DNA from: Aquilaria yunnanensis | Lineage: Eukaryota; Streptophyta; Magnoliopsida; Malvales; Thymelaeaceae | Length of the DNA: 64,000 bases | Direction: 5' to 3' | NCBI GenBank assembly: GCA_039654915.1 | Contig: CM077593.1 | Location: 111,525,413-111,589,412 of the forward strand | In this document: positions 1 through 12,341 of the stretch, one piece after another | Numbering within the stretch: the stretch's first letter is position 1 | How the letters are laid out: each line of letters starts with the position of its first letter | Translations under genes and position numbers: made by a program | The notes under the pieces: model-generated | The model's input: only the letters and a program-made list of their open reading frames with translations | What the model was told of the DNA's origin: nothing | The model's database searches: none

Positions 1-1119
1 AAAATTAACAGAAGAATCATGACTGGGACAAAAATAGAGAGGTTAGGGACTTTAAGAGGACAAAATAAATAAAATTAATGTTAGAGACCCCATTTAGGAC
101 ATTTCAAAAGGTTAGGGATCATAGATAAAATTTACCCAAAATAAAAGTATCTAAAATAATAAGTAAAAGTATGAGAATGAATATGTAAAAGGGTTTAAAG
201 CAATATGTAAAAGTATTTTGAGCAATATGCCAAAAATTTATTATCTTTAGAAATGAAGGTGTCTGAATAAATATGTAAAGTGTTTAAATTAATATGTAGA
301 TAATTTGTCTCTTCAAAAATAAAAGTATACGAAGTATGTCTGAATGAATATGTAAAAGTGTTTGAGGTAATATGTAAAATTGCTTTTTGGACATGACAGA
401 TCACTGGCAACATGATCTCTTCATTAATTTCTAAAATTTGATAGGGAAATGAGCAAGTGCGACTTGAAGTTATTTTGCAATGGTTACCACCACTTTTGAT
501 CAGGATTGAATGGTAGAGACAATGCTACAAGGTAACTACTAGCCTCAATTTGTGGTAGAGCGGTAGAGACAACGACTTTTCCTTAGATCTAATATGGTCA
601 AACAACACCTAAATATGAGGTGACTAATATTTAGCGGTTTTGGTGTAGTTAGGTCATTGATGTGAAGTGCCGAAATCGTCTTTTGCAGATGGTGGCAACA
701 ACAAAGAAAAATGTTTTTGATCTAGAAAAGGCAACATTTGCTATGCAATATGAAGAAGACAAAGAATAATAGCAAACATGTAGATCTGTCGGCTTTTCTA
801 GTACCATGCCAACATTGCCACTAGAAATGTTGTTGGAGGCAATGGCGGCCGAAGAAGATAGAGGTTCACAATCTAGAAAAGCCACTGCTGGCGGCGGGAG
901 AAGAAGAAGACACAATTTACACTAAGATACAGGATGAGAATTAGTTAAAAAAATTAAGAGGTAAATTTAAAAATTACTGGCATGCCTAATCGGACATATG
1001 CATAAAATAACCTCCGTAGCAACTAAGCGCTGCCCATATTACATGATTGATGAATAAAACCAACGCTCTCTTCTTTAACATTAAATTGTGTGTTTTTTAT
1101 GCCTCTTGAATGTGAAAAT
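1..1119. other. AT-rich intergenic sequence, possible transposon end
   Basis: No convincing gene is seen. The first 140 bases have the phrasing of a transposon terminus (repeated 'gttaggga' and 'ttagagacc' stretches), but the other end would lie outside the window. Short reading frames on the minus strand near 650-915 lack recognisable domains. The sequence from about 1120 onward matches the second duplication unit near 27.9 kb. Confidence 0.3.
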
Positions 1120-4100
1120 TTTCGCCTGTTTGTTTCTCTGTATTGGTGAGCGTGCACTCTCAGTCTCTCTGCCTATGTCATGTGCCCCCTGCCGCGCGAG
1201 GGCTGAAGAAAGAACCTTACTTTCCTTCAACCCCTAAAATATACTTATAAACTGATGCACGATGTCTTCGTTTCCTGTGGCCCCTCGTTTGGTCAGTTTG
1301 TCTCTATGTTGACAATGTTAGGGTTTTAAACTTTAGAGATGGGTTCTGTTCCTGGTTTTCCTTCTTCACACAGGCTATGGTTCTCGACAGAGATTTTTCT
1401 TACCAAAGAGGTACTCGTGCTCTCTTCTTCTTCTGGGTTCTTTCTCTTACAGTTCATTTTCTTTTTATCTTCTGAGTATGTAATTGAATAGTAGTTACAT
1501 TTGAAAAAATGGGATGGCGAGAAAATCTCTAGAACTACCTCCAAGTTTGATATCTGTACTTGGTCGACTCCTGTGTCATGTGCTATGAGGTCTCTTTGCC
1601 CTTGCAAACATTTGACTCATATTGTCGAAAGAATGGTTTATTTGTTCCGTTTTAGTTGGCTTCTTGTTTTTATGTTTGTCCTTTGAATTTTGGAGCTTCA
1701 GGTAGAAACCTTGCCACTGTTTCAGAACCTATGAAGTTGACGCTGGGAGGGAGATGTCTGAACTTGGAGGTTTCTGGTTTAATGCCCAATTATTTTCGTA
1801 TCTTTGTTTAAGAGCATAGTTATTTAGATTTGAGACTACTGTAGTTTGTATATAAGTTTGCCTTAGGGAGGCTTTCGCTGTCCATGGGAAAAGGTGTGAA
1901 GAAAACATTATGCAGGGTGAAGAGAATTCTCTCTAATTGTGGAGCAGAAGATATCTATTTCATGAAACGATAAATTGGATGCCTTGAGATTCATTATAGC
2001 TAGGAGCTTCAACTACTAGTTCCCTATGTAATTATGGCTTCTTGAGTGCGTCTTGGTCCCAATTTTTAATTGGAGGAACTGATTCTTTTCAAACCTCCAA
2101 GTTTCCTTCTTTTGTTTTTTGGCTTGTTCTGTTTTTCTTTTTGGTTTAGTTCTGGGTGGCAGAGCATGTGCTGGTTCACTGAGAATGAATTTTCCTTTTG
2201 TTAATAATCCAGTTAGCATCTGAGTCTGACCATTAGATACTGACTTGAGAATGAAAACAGCAGCATCGACTTCAAGTTTTAGGACCCGGATAGAGGAACT
2301 ATTTCCTCTTATCGAGCTAAAGTTTCTGAAAAACAAACTCTAATAATCGAGTTCCAGCACTTCCCTCGAGTTTCAGGCCCCAGCCATAGCCCTATTTCTA
2401 GAAGGATGCTGTTTGTGCAATTATTTAGCGTAGGTTCCAGTAGAGCAGGAGAGATAGGGCTATTTGTGGTAGGATACTGTTTCTGCAACGACAGTGTAGC
2501 ACTAAAGGAAAAGAGAAGAAAAATGAACTTTTACCAGTATTAGAAGTCAATGTTACGCTTCATTTTCAATGTTGTTACCCTTCTTAGTTCTTGATACAGC
2601 TACTTCTAGCATGACAGCAATTAGTCCTTTTGATGCTAGATTTTAGACTGATGTGTCCTAGGTTTGTCTTTGTCTATGTTACTTCCACTCTAATTGCCTA
2701 GGTGTACTGATGTAGGAGCAAGTAGAAACTAAAAACAATGAGAGAACACACGAGAGAGAAGAAGAAAAATAGGGGAGGGGAAATTTCACTCAATTCAATA
2801 TCATCTGAAAACTCAATTCAATTTTTTAGGTGCTGCATCACATACCCGTTTTGATGCTCATATGGACATGGTCAATCTGTCATCATCGGACACTGAAGTT
2901 AACTTCAGGTCATTCATTTTGATGACTGTTTGAAATCCTAGGAATGTGGTTTTGGGAGAGCAGTGAGAGGAGGGTAAGGCATCTAAAGCAACAGAGGAGG
3001 GCCCTAAGGTCTATCCTTAGAAGAATGAAATGAGAAGTGGATAAAATTGATGACACAATTTTGTTCCATTTTTGGAGGACACAAGGATTCATAGACTTGT
3101 CTTGGGACCCATATCTGCTATGTCAACTTTTATTTCTGGCGAGTCAGGTACATGCACTAATACTTCCAAGACTTGTACCCAGTCCAAGTAACATAAAAGC
3201 ATATTCTTTCTTTCTTTTGTCATAAAGAAAAAGTGGATCTTGTCATCATACTTATACACATGAACTTAAATAATAAATAGGAAGTGTGTACGTTATAATT
3301 TTTCATTTTTTGACTTGAAAGATGTATTCAGTTATATCTACTGTCTCGAGGGGAAGACAAACAATACTGAAACGTCCTGCATTTGTGGCCATTTGAAAAT
3401 AAATATGCATATTTTGGTTGACTCAATCATGCTCAACAGTAGTTGTTTTATCTTTCAGGTTGAGAGACTGTATCCGTGCAGGCTCGTGCCTGTGTCTGCC
3501 CTAATTGAACATTAGAAGCCAGAGCCCTGTATCTCAAAGGTACTTTTGCAATTCCTGGATTGATATAATAGTGGTTTGGAGTAGGGAATGAAGCCATTGG
3601 TCCGTATAGCATAGGATAAATGTATTATATCAGATACGAATTGTAGGTTGTTGCTTTATTTTGGATTGTTAGATGGAAGGAGATTTTCTTCGATTAGCAT
3701 GTTTGTCTTTCCTTTTTCATTTCATTAGCTATTTAGCTAAATTTTCTGTCCTTCCATCTATATGTGCAGCAGACGCTTGCATTCTGATAAACAATTAAGA
3801 ACTTATCAATGTCGGCCCTTATCTGTTACCCCATTTCATATTCTACATACATGCACTCCCATGTTTGGGCATACACAATCACGTTTAGTGTAAGGGCCAT
3901 TATAGCATGAGGATCCGACATTTCCATTTTGTATGAGGGGCAGAGGGTATCGTTCAAGTTAGGTGGCCCCTTGGTAATTCAAGAGGGGTCCGTGTAGTTT
4001 TGTGGTTGTGGGTACATTGTCATTCTCTTTTTGGGATGATAGACTCAGGACAATAAAACTTGGCTTTGTTCAAATTATTCATGTATGAAAAATATAACAC

Positions 4101-4189
4101 TTCACATATAGAAAGAGAAAATGGTATCATCTTGTAAACCCAATGAATAAAATAAACACCCCATATGCATGAACATACTGCAAAATTTT

Positions 4190-5510
4190 GTGTTTCAGAA
4201 CCTTGAGCCATCCTTTGCATTCCTTTGGATTACCCTGAGGAAATCGTTTAAGATCGGTACAATAACTGTAAACCGTGATGTCAGTGTAGTATTTTTGCAC
4301 CCATCTCAGCCTTGTGTCGTGCTTGAGATGGCCAGGTGGTGGTTCTGGCAGTGTGGTGCTCCTGGCGTTGCACGCCAATTAGGCTACGTTCAGCCAAGTG
4401 CAAGCGTCGAATGTTCAGGTTGGAAAAGTAGGCAGTGAAAGGGGAATTGGTCCAGTCGGTTTAAAATTGTCCGCCCATCGTAGCCAATTGCTCTGTGTCC
4501 CATATGCTTGAATAGACACGCATGGGGTTGCCCTTGGGGAAGGGGACCGGACGACTCCTTATCCTCATTGTTGAAGGCTCGTAATGGGATGTCATCTACC
4601 AAGAAACTAATGAACAACATATCAGTAGCGCTATAATTACAAATGATTCTAATAACGTGATTGCTAAAATTTATGTGAGATAGAAATCAGTGATTGTCTA
4701 TTTGTCAAAATGTAGAATTGTAGTATTGCACAGCCTACTTAGCCGGTAAAGATTATCGAAGAGTTATTGAAAATGATATGTAACTTTGCACTATGATCCA
4801 ATTAACCCTATTAATAACTAATAAACAAAAAGAGAAGAAAATTGATATATTTGAGAGATAGTAACACATGGAAAGCAGTGAGAATGCCAGCAGAATTCCC
4901 ACGGACAAGCTTGATTTCCATGTCAACTCTTCCAATGAGGAACTTTGTTTTGGACTAAAATCCAGAGCTAGGGGTCTGGTCAAAGGTAAGATTTACAAGC
5001 TTTCCTTCACTTAAGATCCTATTTCTTTATTTAGGGCTATAAACAAACAAGATGGTTCGATGAAACATTCGTGAATTATTCAGCAGGAGTTTGTTTATTT
5101 AGGTAAATGAATGAACATGAATAGATTTTTTTGTTTGATTAGTTAAACGAACAAACACAAATCTTTTTCACTCATTTATGTTCGTTTATGTTTGCGAACT
5201 ATTGATTTAGGGTTTAGGAACATGTTTTTTTGTATATTTTTGTTTAATATTGTTTATGGATGCAATCATTCATATATATTCGTGTGAATCATGATAATGT
5301 TATTATCAACAAATGAATATGAACACTGTATGGTTATAAACGAACAAATACGAATAAAGTAAGTATGTTCATTTATTGTTTATGTTTATGTTTGTGTTCT
5401 TTAAAAGTTAAAGGGAAAAACAGGACCACGGCTTGTTCATGTTCATTCAGTTTGTTTATAACCCTAGCTCTATTGTCATCCCAATTTAAGTCTACCTGGT
5501 TTCTACCGGT
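4190..5510 (-). pseudogene. XTH (xyloglucan endotransglucosylase/hydrolase) pseudogene
   Basis: Pieces of an XTH gene are recognisable by comparison with the intact paralog at 31273-32709. Exon 1 residues appear at about 4870-5030 and continue at about 5467-5500. The C-terminal XET_C part (reading RLRWVQKYY, then [11 protein letters not shown]) lies at about 4200-4340, and the start of exon 3 (FLVDDIPLRAF) near 4580-4605. The gene is dead four times over. A TAG stands at 4955-4957 where the paralog has CAG for Gln at 32509-32511. Exon 2 with the catalytic HEIDFEFLG segment is missing because about 0.47 kb is gone between 4625 and 4860. Exon 3 is frameshifted, and a hAT-like element splits exon 1. 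The family remodels cell-wall xyloglucan in the apoplast, but this copy cannot encode an enzyme. Confidence 0.85.
5032..5466. mobile_element. Non-autonomous hAT-like element inside XTH pseudogene exon 1
   Basis: The 435-bp element has terminal inverted repeats: TAGGGCTATAAACAAAC at the left end and the complement of TAGGGTTATAAACAAAC at the right end. It is flanked by a decayed 8-bp target duplication (tctttatt at 5024-5031, gctctatt at 5467-5474, 6 of 8 matching). The intact paralog has gctctgtt at the corresponding place without the insert, so the empty site is visible. There is no coding capacity. The 8-bp duplication and TAGGG termini fit the hAT superfamily. Confidence 0.75.
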
Positions 5511-7350
5511 TGAAACTATATACTATCAGTTGAATACCAATTTTTCTACTTACTATTGTGTTGAATATCAATTTGAAAGTCGTTTGCAACCTATGGTTGT
5601 AATAGCTGGATTGGACCAGCCGGTTCAATAGAGAATTGATTCTCCTTCCGGCTCGATTATATGCTCATTTAGTGTTTAATCAAAACCGGCCTAAACAAGG
5701 AAAAAAACTCTTTTTTTTTTTTTTTTGAACCGCCGTATGGTAAAAATTGCAAGCATATAAACATAAACTAGTTTTATGCTCATCTCATGGTTTAATTTTA
5801 GGAGTAATTAAACATAAAAATACAATTAAATATTATTGTATAAGTACTACATGTATGTATATGTATGTATGTATGTATGTATGTTGAAATCATTAATTCT
5901 GGACTTTCTTTGACCCTTTTAAACGTTTTTGACTCACTTTTTAACGCAAAAATATTTTTGAGTCCCTTTGACTATACCTTGTTATTTGAATTTTTATTAC
6001 ATTGATGTCCTCATGAATTTTTGTTAAGTTATAATTTGGCCATCCTCTTCTATTACTACCAATCTTGAACATAATTCTACCTATTAAAAGTATACCAATA
6101 GATTTATAGTTTATTATTTACTCACATGGCCTATCAATTTTTTTTTTAATTTTTGAAATAACATGGTTCATCAATTTAATGATTTATACAATTGGACTCT
6201 TTAAGGTTTTTTTCGAGAATTATTGTTACCAATTTGAGTGTTACGGGGGTAATACTACTAAAATTACTTATTATTTATTTAATATTTTAGTATTTAATAG
6301 TTTAGTTACCAACATTTATTAGGCAAAAAATTTGATCCAGTAATTATGCCAATTCTACATGTTGAATGTGGAATTCAATTCTTTAAGCCATGACTAATTA
6401 TATGGTAATTAGAAAAAAAAACAATAAGTATAAATTAGCCTAATCTTGTTTGTTAGAAGAAGGAACAAAAACTTTAAGTCTATATGGTGCAAAAATGGCT
6501 AGGTTTTGGATATATAATTTCACGTAATTCTAATTCTATCTATAATCATTTCAATTTTTTGTTTCTTTTATTTTATTTTTTTAAAAAAGAAAACTTCTCA
6601 TACTATCTAATATGTCTATTCATTTTGCATTGGTGGTGATGGGTTTGTACTTTTTTTATATAATAGCTTTAGTTATTTCATAAAATTGTTTGTGATATGT
6701 TTAGATGTATTTAATTGTGTTATTTTTAATTTTACTACACTAATCTTTTCTCCCTTGTTTAGTTAAAAAAATAAAACTAATTAATTTTACAATTTTTATT
6801 TCTCTTTGCATTCTCTTTACCTGCTAACAACTAATTTAATCAACTTTTTTATTAAATACTCATTGATATAAAAATAAAAAATATCAGCTCAATAGTACAT
6901 ATTTTATTTTTACCATTTAAGTTTCAAGAATAAATTGAAATTTACATTTCCAAGTTTGATAATTGGTGATTGATGTGCTATTCTTTATTTGGTTTTTTGT
7001 GGAACTTAATAAAAGAAAAGAAAAATATTGAAGGTCGAATTCACCTTTTAGATTTTAAATAGATCACTATTCTTTAATTGTTATATTCATTGCTTTATGA
7101 AAAAAAAAGTTAAAAATAGCTAAATTGTATTAAATTTATGAATATAGATTTATTCTGAATCTCTTATATTATAATAATAATAATAAATAAATAAATAATA
7201 ATTAGGAAATTACATATACAATTAAAATGTATAAAAAAATAAATTCATACATCATACCGACCAAAAAAATTTGTGCAAATATAAATAAAAAACTTAAAAA
7301 TTTCATTACTGAACAAAAAGTACATATTAAAAGTCTAGTGCATCTTCATT
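5511..7350. other. AT-rich gene-free sequence with simple repeats
   Basis: Very AT-rich sequence with homopolymer runs and short tandem repeats: (ATGT)n at about 5851-5884 and mixed AAT/AAAT units at about 7167-7200. A stretch near 5600-5700 resembles a decayed transposon. I see no gene, RNA gene or conserved frame. Confidence 0.5.
5851..5884. repeat. (ATGT)n microsatellite
   Basis: About eight near-perfect tandem copies of a 4-bp unit, directly visible. Confidence 0.9.
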
Positions 7351-7544
7351 AAGATAGGAGGATCCACCGTAAAGCGGAGGCTTCGCCAATTCCTATCTCG
7401 GTTTGTTTCTTACACAATTGTCTTTCATTCAACAAAATATTCTTGGGTTAGTGGTAGTCACTGCCCAAGAAACATAAGCGGGGATCAGTTTGACTCATTA
7501 AATTATGAAATCTAATGTTAGTATAAAGAAAGAAGGTTATACCA

Positions 7545-7699
7545 AGACGAATAAAAAAAATTTTGTTTATATTTCTCGCTCTGCCAATTCAGTTGCCCAT
7601 ACTCTTGTTTCACTATCAAATGGCGTATCTGGTCGTGTTGGGGGGGAAGTCCCATACCCACATCGTTTGGCCGCAGCTCTTCATGTTGATTCTGCTTAA
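7545..7699 (+). pseudogene. LINE retrotransposon fragment (RNase H-like tail)
   Basis: The frame reads FVYISRSANSVAHTL followed by about 30 residues to a stop. This pattern is typical of the C-terminal end of the RNase H domain (RVT_3 type) in plant LINEs and LINE-like host fragments. Nothing upstream continues as a reverse transcriptase, so this is a short truncated remnant. Confidence 0.5.
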
Positions 7700-8188
7700 C
7701 TTCCAATGAATTCCATTTTACCACCTAAAAGAAAAATGGGCCTACTTGATCGTTAGGAGAGACATTGTAACGCCGAAGCCGGTTGCATAAAACGCAAGGG
7801 GAATTGTGAATTTCATACACAATTAACGCTTAAAATTTTCATTTTTTTGACATCATTTTAAAAAAAAAAAATTAATTTAAACTAATTGGTAACTATCTTC
7901 CAAAAAGCTTCAGCTATGCAATTAAATAATTAAATTTTTTTTTTCTATCTATAACTGTAAGTCATGTTCCTGTTTAGTATAACTGTCTTTCAGTCCAATT
8001 ACCACTAATAGTTAACAGCTTAATAAAGTTTAAAATGTATCAGGACTGAAACTGAAAAGGAGTACAAGTTTGGGACTTAAAATTTTCCGTTCCCGTGAAA
8101 GTTTCATCATTTTGTCAAATTGTTTTCAAAACAGTGGTAGTTTTTAATTTTAATTGCATAATAGAGGTACTTATAATTTTATTTTCAA

Positions 8189-8420
8189 ATGAGGGGTTAC
8201 AAGTTGCCACGTCATCGAATTTTTGGTGAGTCTACATACACCCTACACATCAGGCCCTGCCCCGCACGTAAGGTGCCCAATTTGTTTCCTTTTTCTACTG
8301 TTTCGCATCTTGTTAATTGGGAGCAAGTGTGTTCTTCCGAGTCTAATGGTGGTCTTGGCTTGCGGCAAACCAGAGAGATTGGCCTTCTCTCTCCTCGTCT
8401 TTCATGTCATTTCTCCCTTT
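8189..8420 (+). pseudogene. LINE reverse-transcriptase zinc-binding fragment
   Basis: Within the plus-strand frame starting at 8189, the segment HLVNWEQVCSSESNGGLGLR (about 8308-8367) matches the conserved W..VC..K..GGLG..  pattern of the zinc-binding region after the RT domain in plant LINEs. Flanking residues are not LINE-like, so this is a small decayed fragment or an exonised piece. The overlapping frames at 8223 and 8449 look like shadows. Confidence 0.4.
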
Positions 8421-9089
8421 TGGCATTTAGTGAGTCGAGCGGACAGCTTTGGCGCTCTCCGGCGACGTGGCTCTGCCGGTTGGCGGCACAGCTTGCATGG
8501 AGGTCAACCTTTGTGCCTGTTGGTCCAACTCCAGCAAACATTGGAGCTCGCACTCAGATCTGAAGGGCCCTCACGTGGTTTTTGGTGTGTTGAATCCTGT
8601 TTTGCGCCAGTCTCCTGAGACCAGCGAAGGGTATCGAGCTCTGGCTTGGGGAGGAGCTTGACTTTTTTCGATTTTATCCTTGTTTACCATTTAGTCGGAG
8701 TGCTTTTGTTTTGTGCCTTCCAATGGATTAGGCTCCTGTGTTGCCTGTCCCTGTCTAAGGCTCATTCGATTGCTTCAGCCTCGTTGAAACTCGGAACTGG
8801 AGGCTGAGAGAACAGAATTACGGCTCTAAACAAGGTCTAGCATATCGTCTCCTGCAATCCAGTTGTCGTCTTCAGGTACCATCTCAGGTTCGCTGCAGTC
8901 TATTCCACCAAACAAAACGATTAAAATTGAATTCACTAGCTGAAACTTCATGGGTTTGAATTAAATTTTGCTATCTAAGTAGTTGGAATCTAACCCCTGA
9001 AAATTGAATTTCACTACCTGATGCTTTGAGTAGTTGCATCAAGGAGAACTTTTCGTTTCATATGATTATGATTATTTCCAAATAGCATA

Positions 9090-10476
9090 TGTTGGCACAA
9101 GTGCAACGGGTGGATTGGTTGGGTTTAAAAAATAAAGTACAAATAAATTCTTGAAACCCCAAACTCAAATTCAATTTGAGGAACAATGATTAACTCTATT
9201 TTACTTAGAAAATGACTATCACAATCCACCTAGAATTTGCTTTGAAAGCTATCTTTGAAGTAGTTTTGAAAACAAGCAAGTTCAACCAAAACAAATTGCA
9301 TAAAACATCTACCAAAACTCAAGTATGTAGAGAGAAGAAGAAACTTGGACAAGAGAATTTTTATAGAGGTTCGAACTCTCCTTTTGAGAGCCTATTCCTC
9401 TCCTCAAACTCACCACTTGAGAGTTTTCTTCTCTACTATAAAACACAATAATACACAATAGCCTTTAAAGGCATACAACACTTTGGTAGATCCTTCTACC
9501 TTCACCTCTCACTAGTTTTGCCAAAGACTAACTAGAAACCCTTCTAACCATTTTTCCCTTGTAAGGAAATCACTCAACCACTCAAGACAAGCTCAACAAT
9601 TCGTGGTTACAAGGTAAGAACTAAGCAACCAATGCTAGATAAGCCAATGAAAGCACAAGCACAAGTTCTTGGCAACTTTTCTAATTTAAGCTCTTTGATG
9701 GAGGATTCCTTTTTTCTAGTTGCTAAGTTAGGTTTACAACATGTTTCTTAGTGTAAATATACTCTTTAGGAAGCTATTAGACTGTTGAAGCCCTGCTGTA
9801 AGTACCTGAAAAGTTTCTTTAAAATCTGGAGAGCCGTTGCTCTGTTTTTACCCAAAAATCCAGCATTCCCAGATTTCGCGTTAAGTCCTGAGTTTAACGG
9901 GTTAAACTCGACTTCTCTATTCAACGGTCAAAAGCAGCAGGAGACAACGCATTTAATGCGCGGCAGAGCTATATAGGTGGCGTCTCCTGATTCGTCCAAG
10001 TTCCATTTGAATTTCTGGCTAAAAATGCGCCATTTGAAACATTTGAACGCAATCTTTCAGACTTTAACTTAACAGGTTAAAGCCGAGTTTTAACGCGTCA
10101 TCTGAAGCTTGAAAAGTCACAGGAAACTCAACCCTCAAATTAACCCAGTTTAACGTATTAAAGTGTAAACTTGGGAGCAAGTTAAACTTAGGTGAAACAA
10201 ATACCTGTTAAACTGTGACTTTAATGGATTAAACTTAAAACAACTCGAAAACACTTGTCATTTGGAAATCAAACTTGATTCAAATTAGTTTCTTTTCAAA
10301 AGCAATTTTTCCTCAATATTCTTAAAACATATTTTTTGAGATAATCACTTGACACACTTGGAAATTAAGTATAAGTTCAATTAAACTTATTTTGACCAAA
10401 GAAGTGAGATTAAAAATATTAACACACATCATTTGTCATCATCAAAATTAAAGTTTTCTTTGGAACAAATCCAACA
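9090..10476. repeat. Solo LTR (about 1.39 kb)
   Basis: The element begins TGTTGG and ends CCAACA, the short inverted repeat expected of LTR ends. It is flanked by GCATA (9085-9089) and GCATC (10477-10481), a 5-bp target duplication with one mismatch. A TATA-like ctatatagg lies near 9969. No internal gag-pol or second LTR is present, so it is best read as an old solo LTR left by recombination. A GGTTCGAAC sequence near 9368 resembles a pol III B box, but no tRNA fold surrounds it. Confidence 0.65.
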
Positions 10477-12341
10477 GCATCTATATCCTGTGATGCTTTG
10501 TAAATATCACAGTCCAAACCTGGATCGGTGATCAGTTTCAAGGATTGGGGTAGTAGATGGGTTGGTCGCAGGTTCTAGTACTATAGATAACTGAAACACT
10601 TCGATTTTCAAGTATAGTTATTTAGGATCTTCCTTACGGAGGATTCAGAGCTCCGAGATCAAAATTCTCAGACCGATAATGGATAAGACAATAAACCGTA
10701 GTGCCTATCATCCAATGGACTTGCTGTGATAATAGCCATTCTAATCTTGAATCTGGTTGTTCAAAATATGAATTTGAATGTTGCAGACTGTTGTTCTGCA
10801 TTTGCCCTTGCTAGGCTTATTATCAATATTATTTAAGATGTTCTGGTTTCTTCTTTTCTCTTCCTGTCTGGTGTGAGAATTTGAATGGAGCATGGAGAGA
10901 AGCTGTTTAATTCATCAGAAGTTATTAATACTTCATTTTTTCCTTTTGAAGGAGGTATCAGTTACACTTTTACTTGCTTTTTCCTTGTTACTTGTTGTGG
11001 TGACTGTCATATATTGATGTTGCCCTCATATTTGAAATAGATTGTAAATGTTAATGTCGTACCAGTTTCTGTACTTTGACTTACTACACTTTTTCCTTCA
11101 AAAGATGAGATTGGCAGTCAGAAGACAATCAGGAGTTACCGAAGTATGGATAGGTGACATGTGAAAGAAATTTTGAAAGAAAAGGTATCTTTTGATGCCT
11201 GTGACCAAATCGTAAGGTTCTTCCTGCTTGTCATTTAATATTGCAAATTTGACACCAGAGATGTTAATTGGAGCTGAGGGAGCAGAATTGGGTGGATATG
11301 CATTGACGGTGGTGTACTCCAGACTGGATGGTTGGGGTTGGGTAACAGGGGGTAATGACAATTTGGGTAGAAAGTTCTAGATAGAGTAAAAAGGATATAC
11401 AATTTGCTTGTTGACAAACTGGCACTTTGTAACAGAAATTGTGAAGAAAATTTTGGTGGGAGGACCAACTTGTTTTCGATCTAGGAAGTCGAAGTTGATG
11501 GACTAAATTGTCTAACATATGAAGTTTGAGAATCGAATCAGTCTGTGTCATAGTTGGAAGTAGTTTCTTTCTGATGCAAGTGAATGTGTAAACGAGAGTG
11601 AACTCTATTGCTTCATGATATTGATGTAATATTGGTTATGGTTTTTGCGAGCTTTACTGTGCTGGAAATGTGCTGTGGAAACTTTTTATGACTTGGTTAT
11701 GCTGTGAGGATCGAGTACAGGTCTTGGAGTTTCACCTCTAATGTTCATGGTCTTTGTTTTACATCTTGCAGGCTCTTTATCAAAATGTAGCGCAGCCTGA
11801 CAAGGGTTTGATTGAGCTTAGGAAAGGGGGACTTGGTTGTTATTCAGGAGGTATTGCGACTCTGATGTAGGTTTATGTTTGAATTGTATATGAATATTTC
11901 ACCTCTAATTGCTGTTGGATTTAGGTCATCATTTTTACAATCACTTTAGAGCTACTGCAAAGCATAAATCAGAAAACTATATATGCTCAATGAAATTTCA
12001 TTTTATAGCTGGAGACCTTGTCCATATCTAGCATGTAGCTTGTTAATGGGATGCTTCTGTTTCAGCTTAAATATTTATTTCATGCATTTCTATCTTGAGA
12101 AATTGGAATATTTCTTTATACTAACAAAAGGAGGGGGAAAAAAAAAGGTTGTATCATTCCAATGTACAGAGTTCGTTTCGAACCTCCAGTTTTCTCTGAA
12201 TGACCAGACTCTTAATGTCTTGATTAGATCCTGCTCTTTGGTTTAATTCACAATTTCCCCCTTTTTGCTGGAATTTATCTGTGCCAAAGTTGATAAATGG
12301 ATCAAAATTGAAGGAAAAAAATCTCCACTCTGTTACTACCC
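10477..12341. other. Unassigned sequence downstream of the ABCB gene
   Basis: This holds the 3' flank of the minus-strand ABCB gene (stop at 12342-12344) and moderately GC-balanced sequence of unknown origin. A plus-strand stretch at about 11771-11866 is open between an AG and a stop codon and could be a terminal exon remnant, but I recognise no family. The minus-strand frames at 11098-11551 have no domain. Confidence 0.35.

Larger units (their letters stand above)
1120..5510. repeat. Segmental duplication, copy 1 (carries the XTH pseudogene)
   Basis: This block is homologous in the same orientation to about 27925-32630. Stretches such as the one around 1320-1380 and the XTH remnant at 4.2-5.0 kb match copy 2 with scattered substitutions and indels. 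The two copies lie about 27 kb apart and flank the ABCB gene. Besides the XTH remnant, the block holds plus-strand stretches at about 1370-1660, 2830-2910 and 3450-3540 that are conserved between copies and look like exons of an unidentified gene. In copy 1 the reading frames break after a few dozen codons, so I do not call a gene. Copy 1 differs from copy 2 by loss of XTH exon 2 and by a hAT-like insertion at 5032-5466. Confidence 0.8.

Noticed and set aside
8223..8661. Overlapping plus-strand frames of 131 and 70 codons
   Set aside because: They are shadow frames over a stretch where only a short LINE-like segment in another frame is recognisable.
9360..9385. tRNA gene or SINE suggested by a GGTTCGAAC B-box-like sequence
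   Set aside because: No A box, acceptor stem or cloverleaf surrounds it, and it lies inside the solo LTR.
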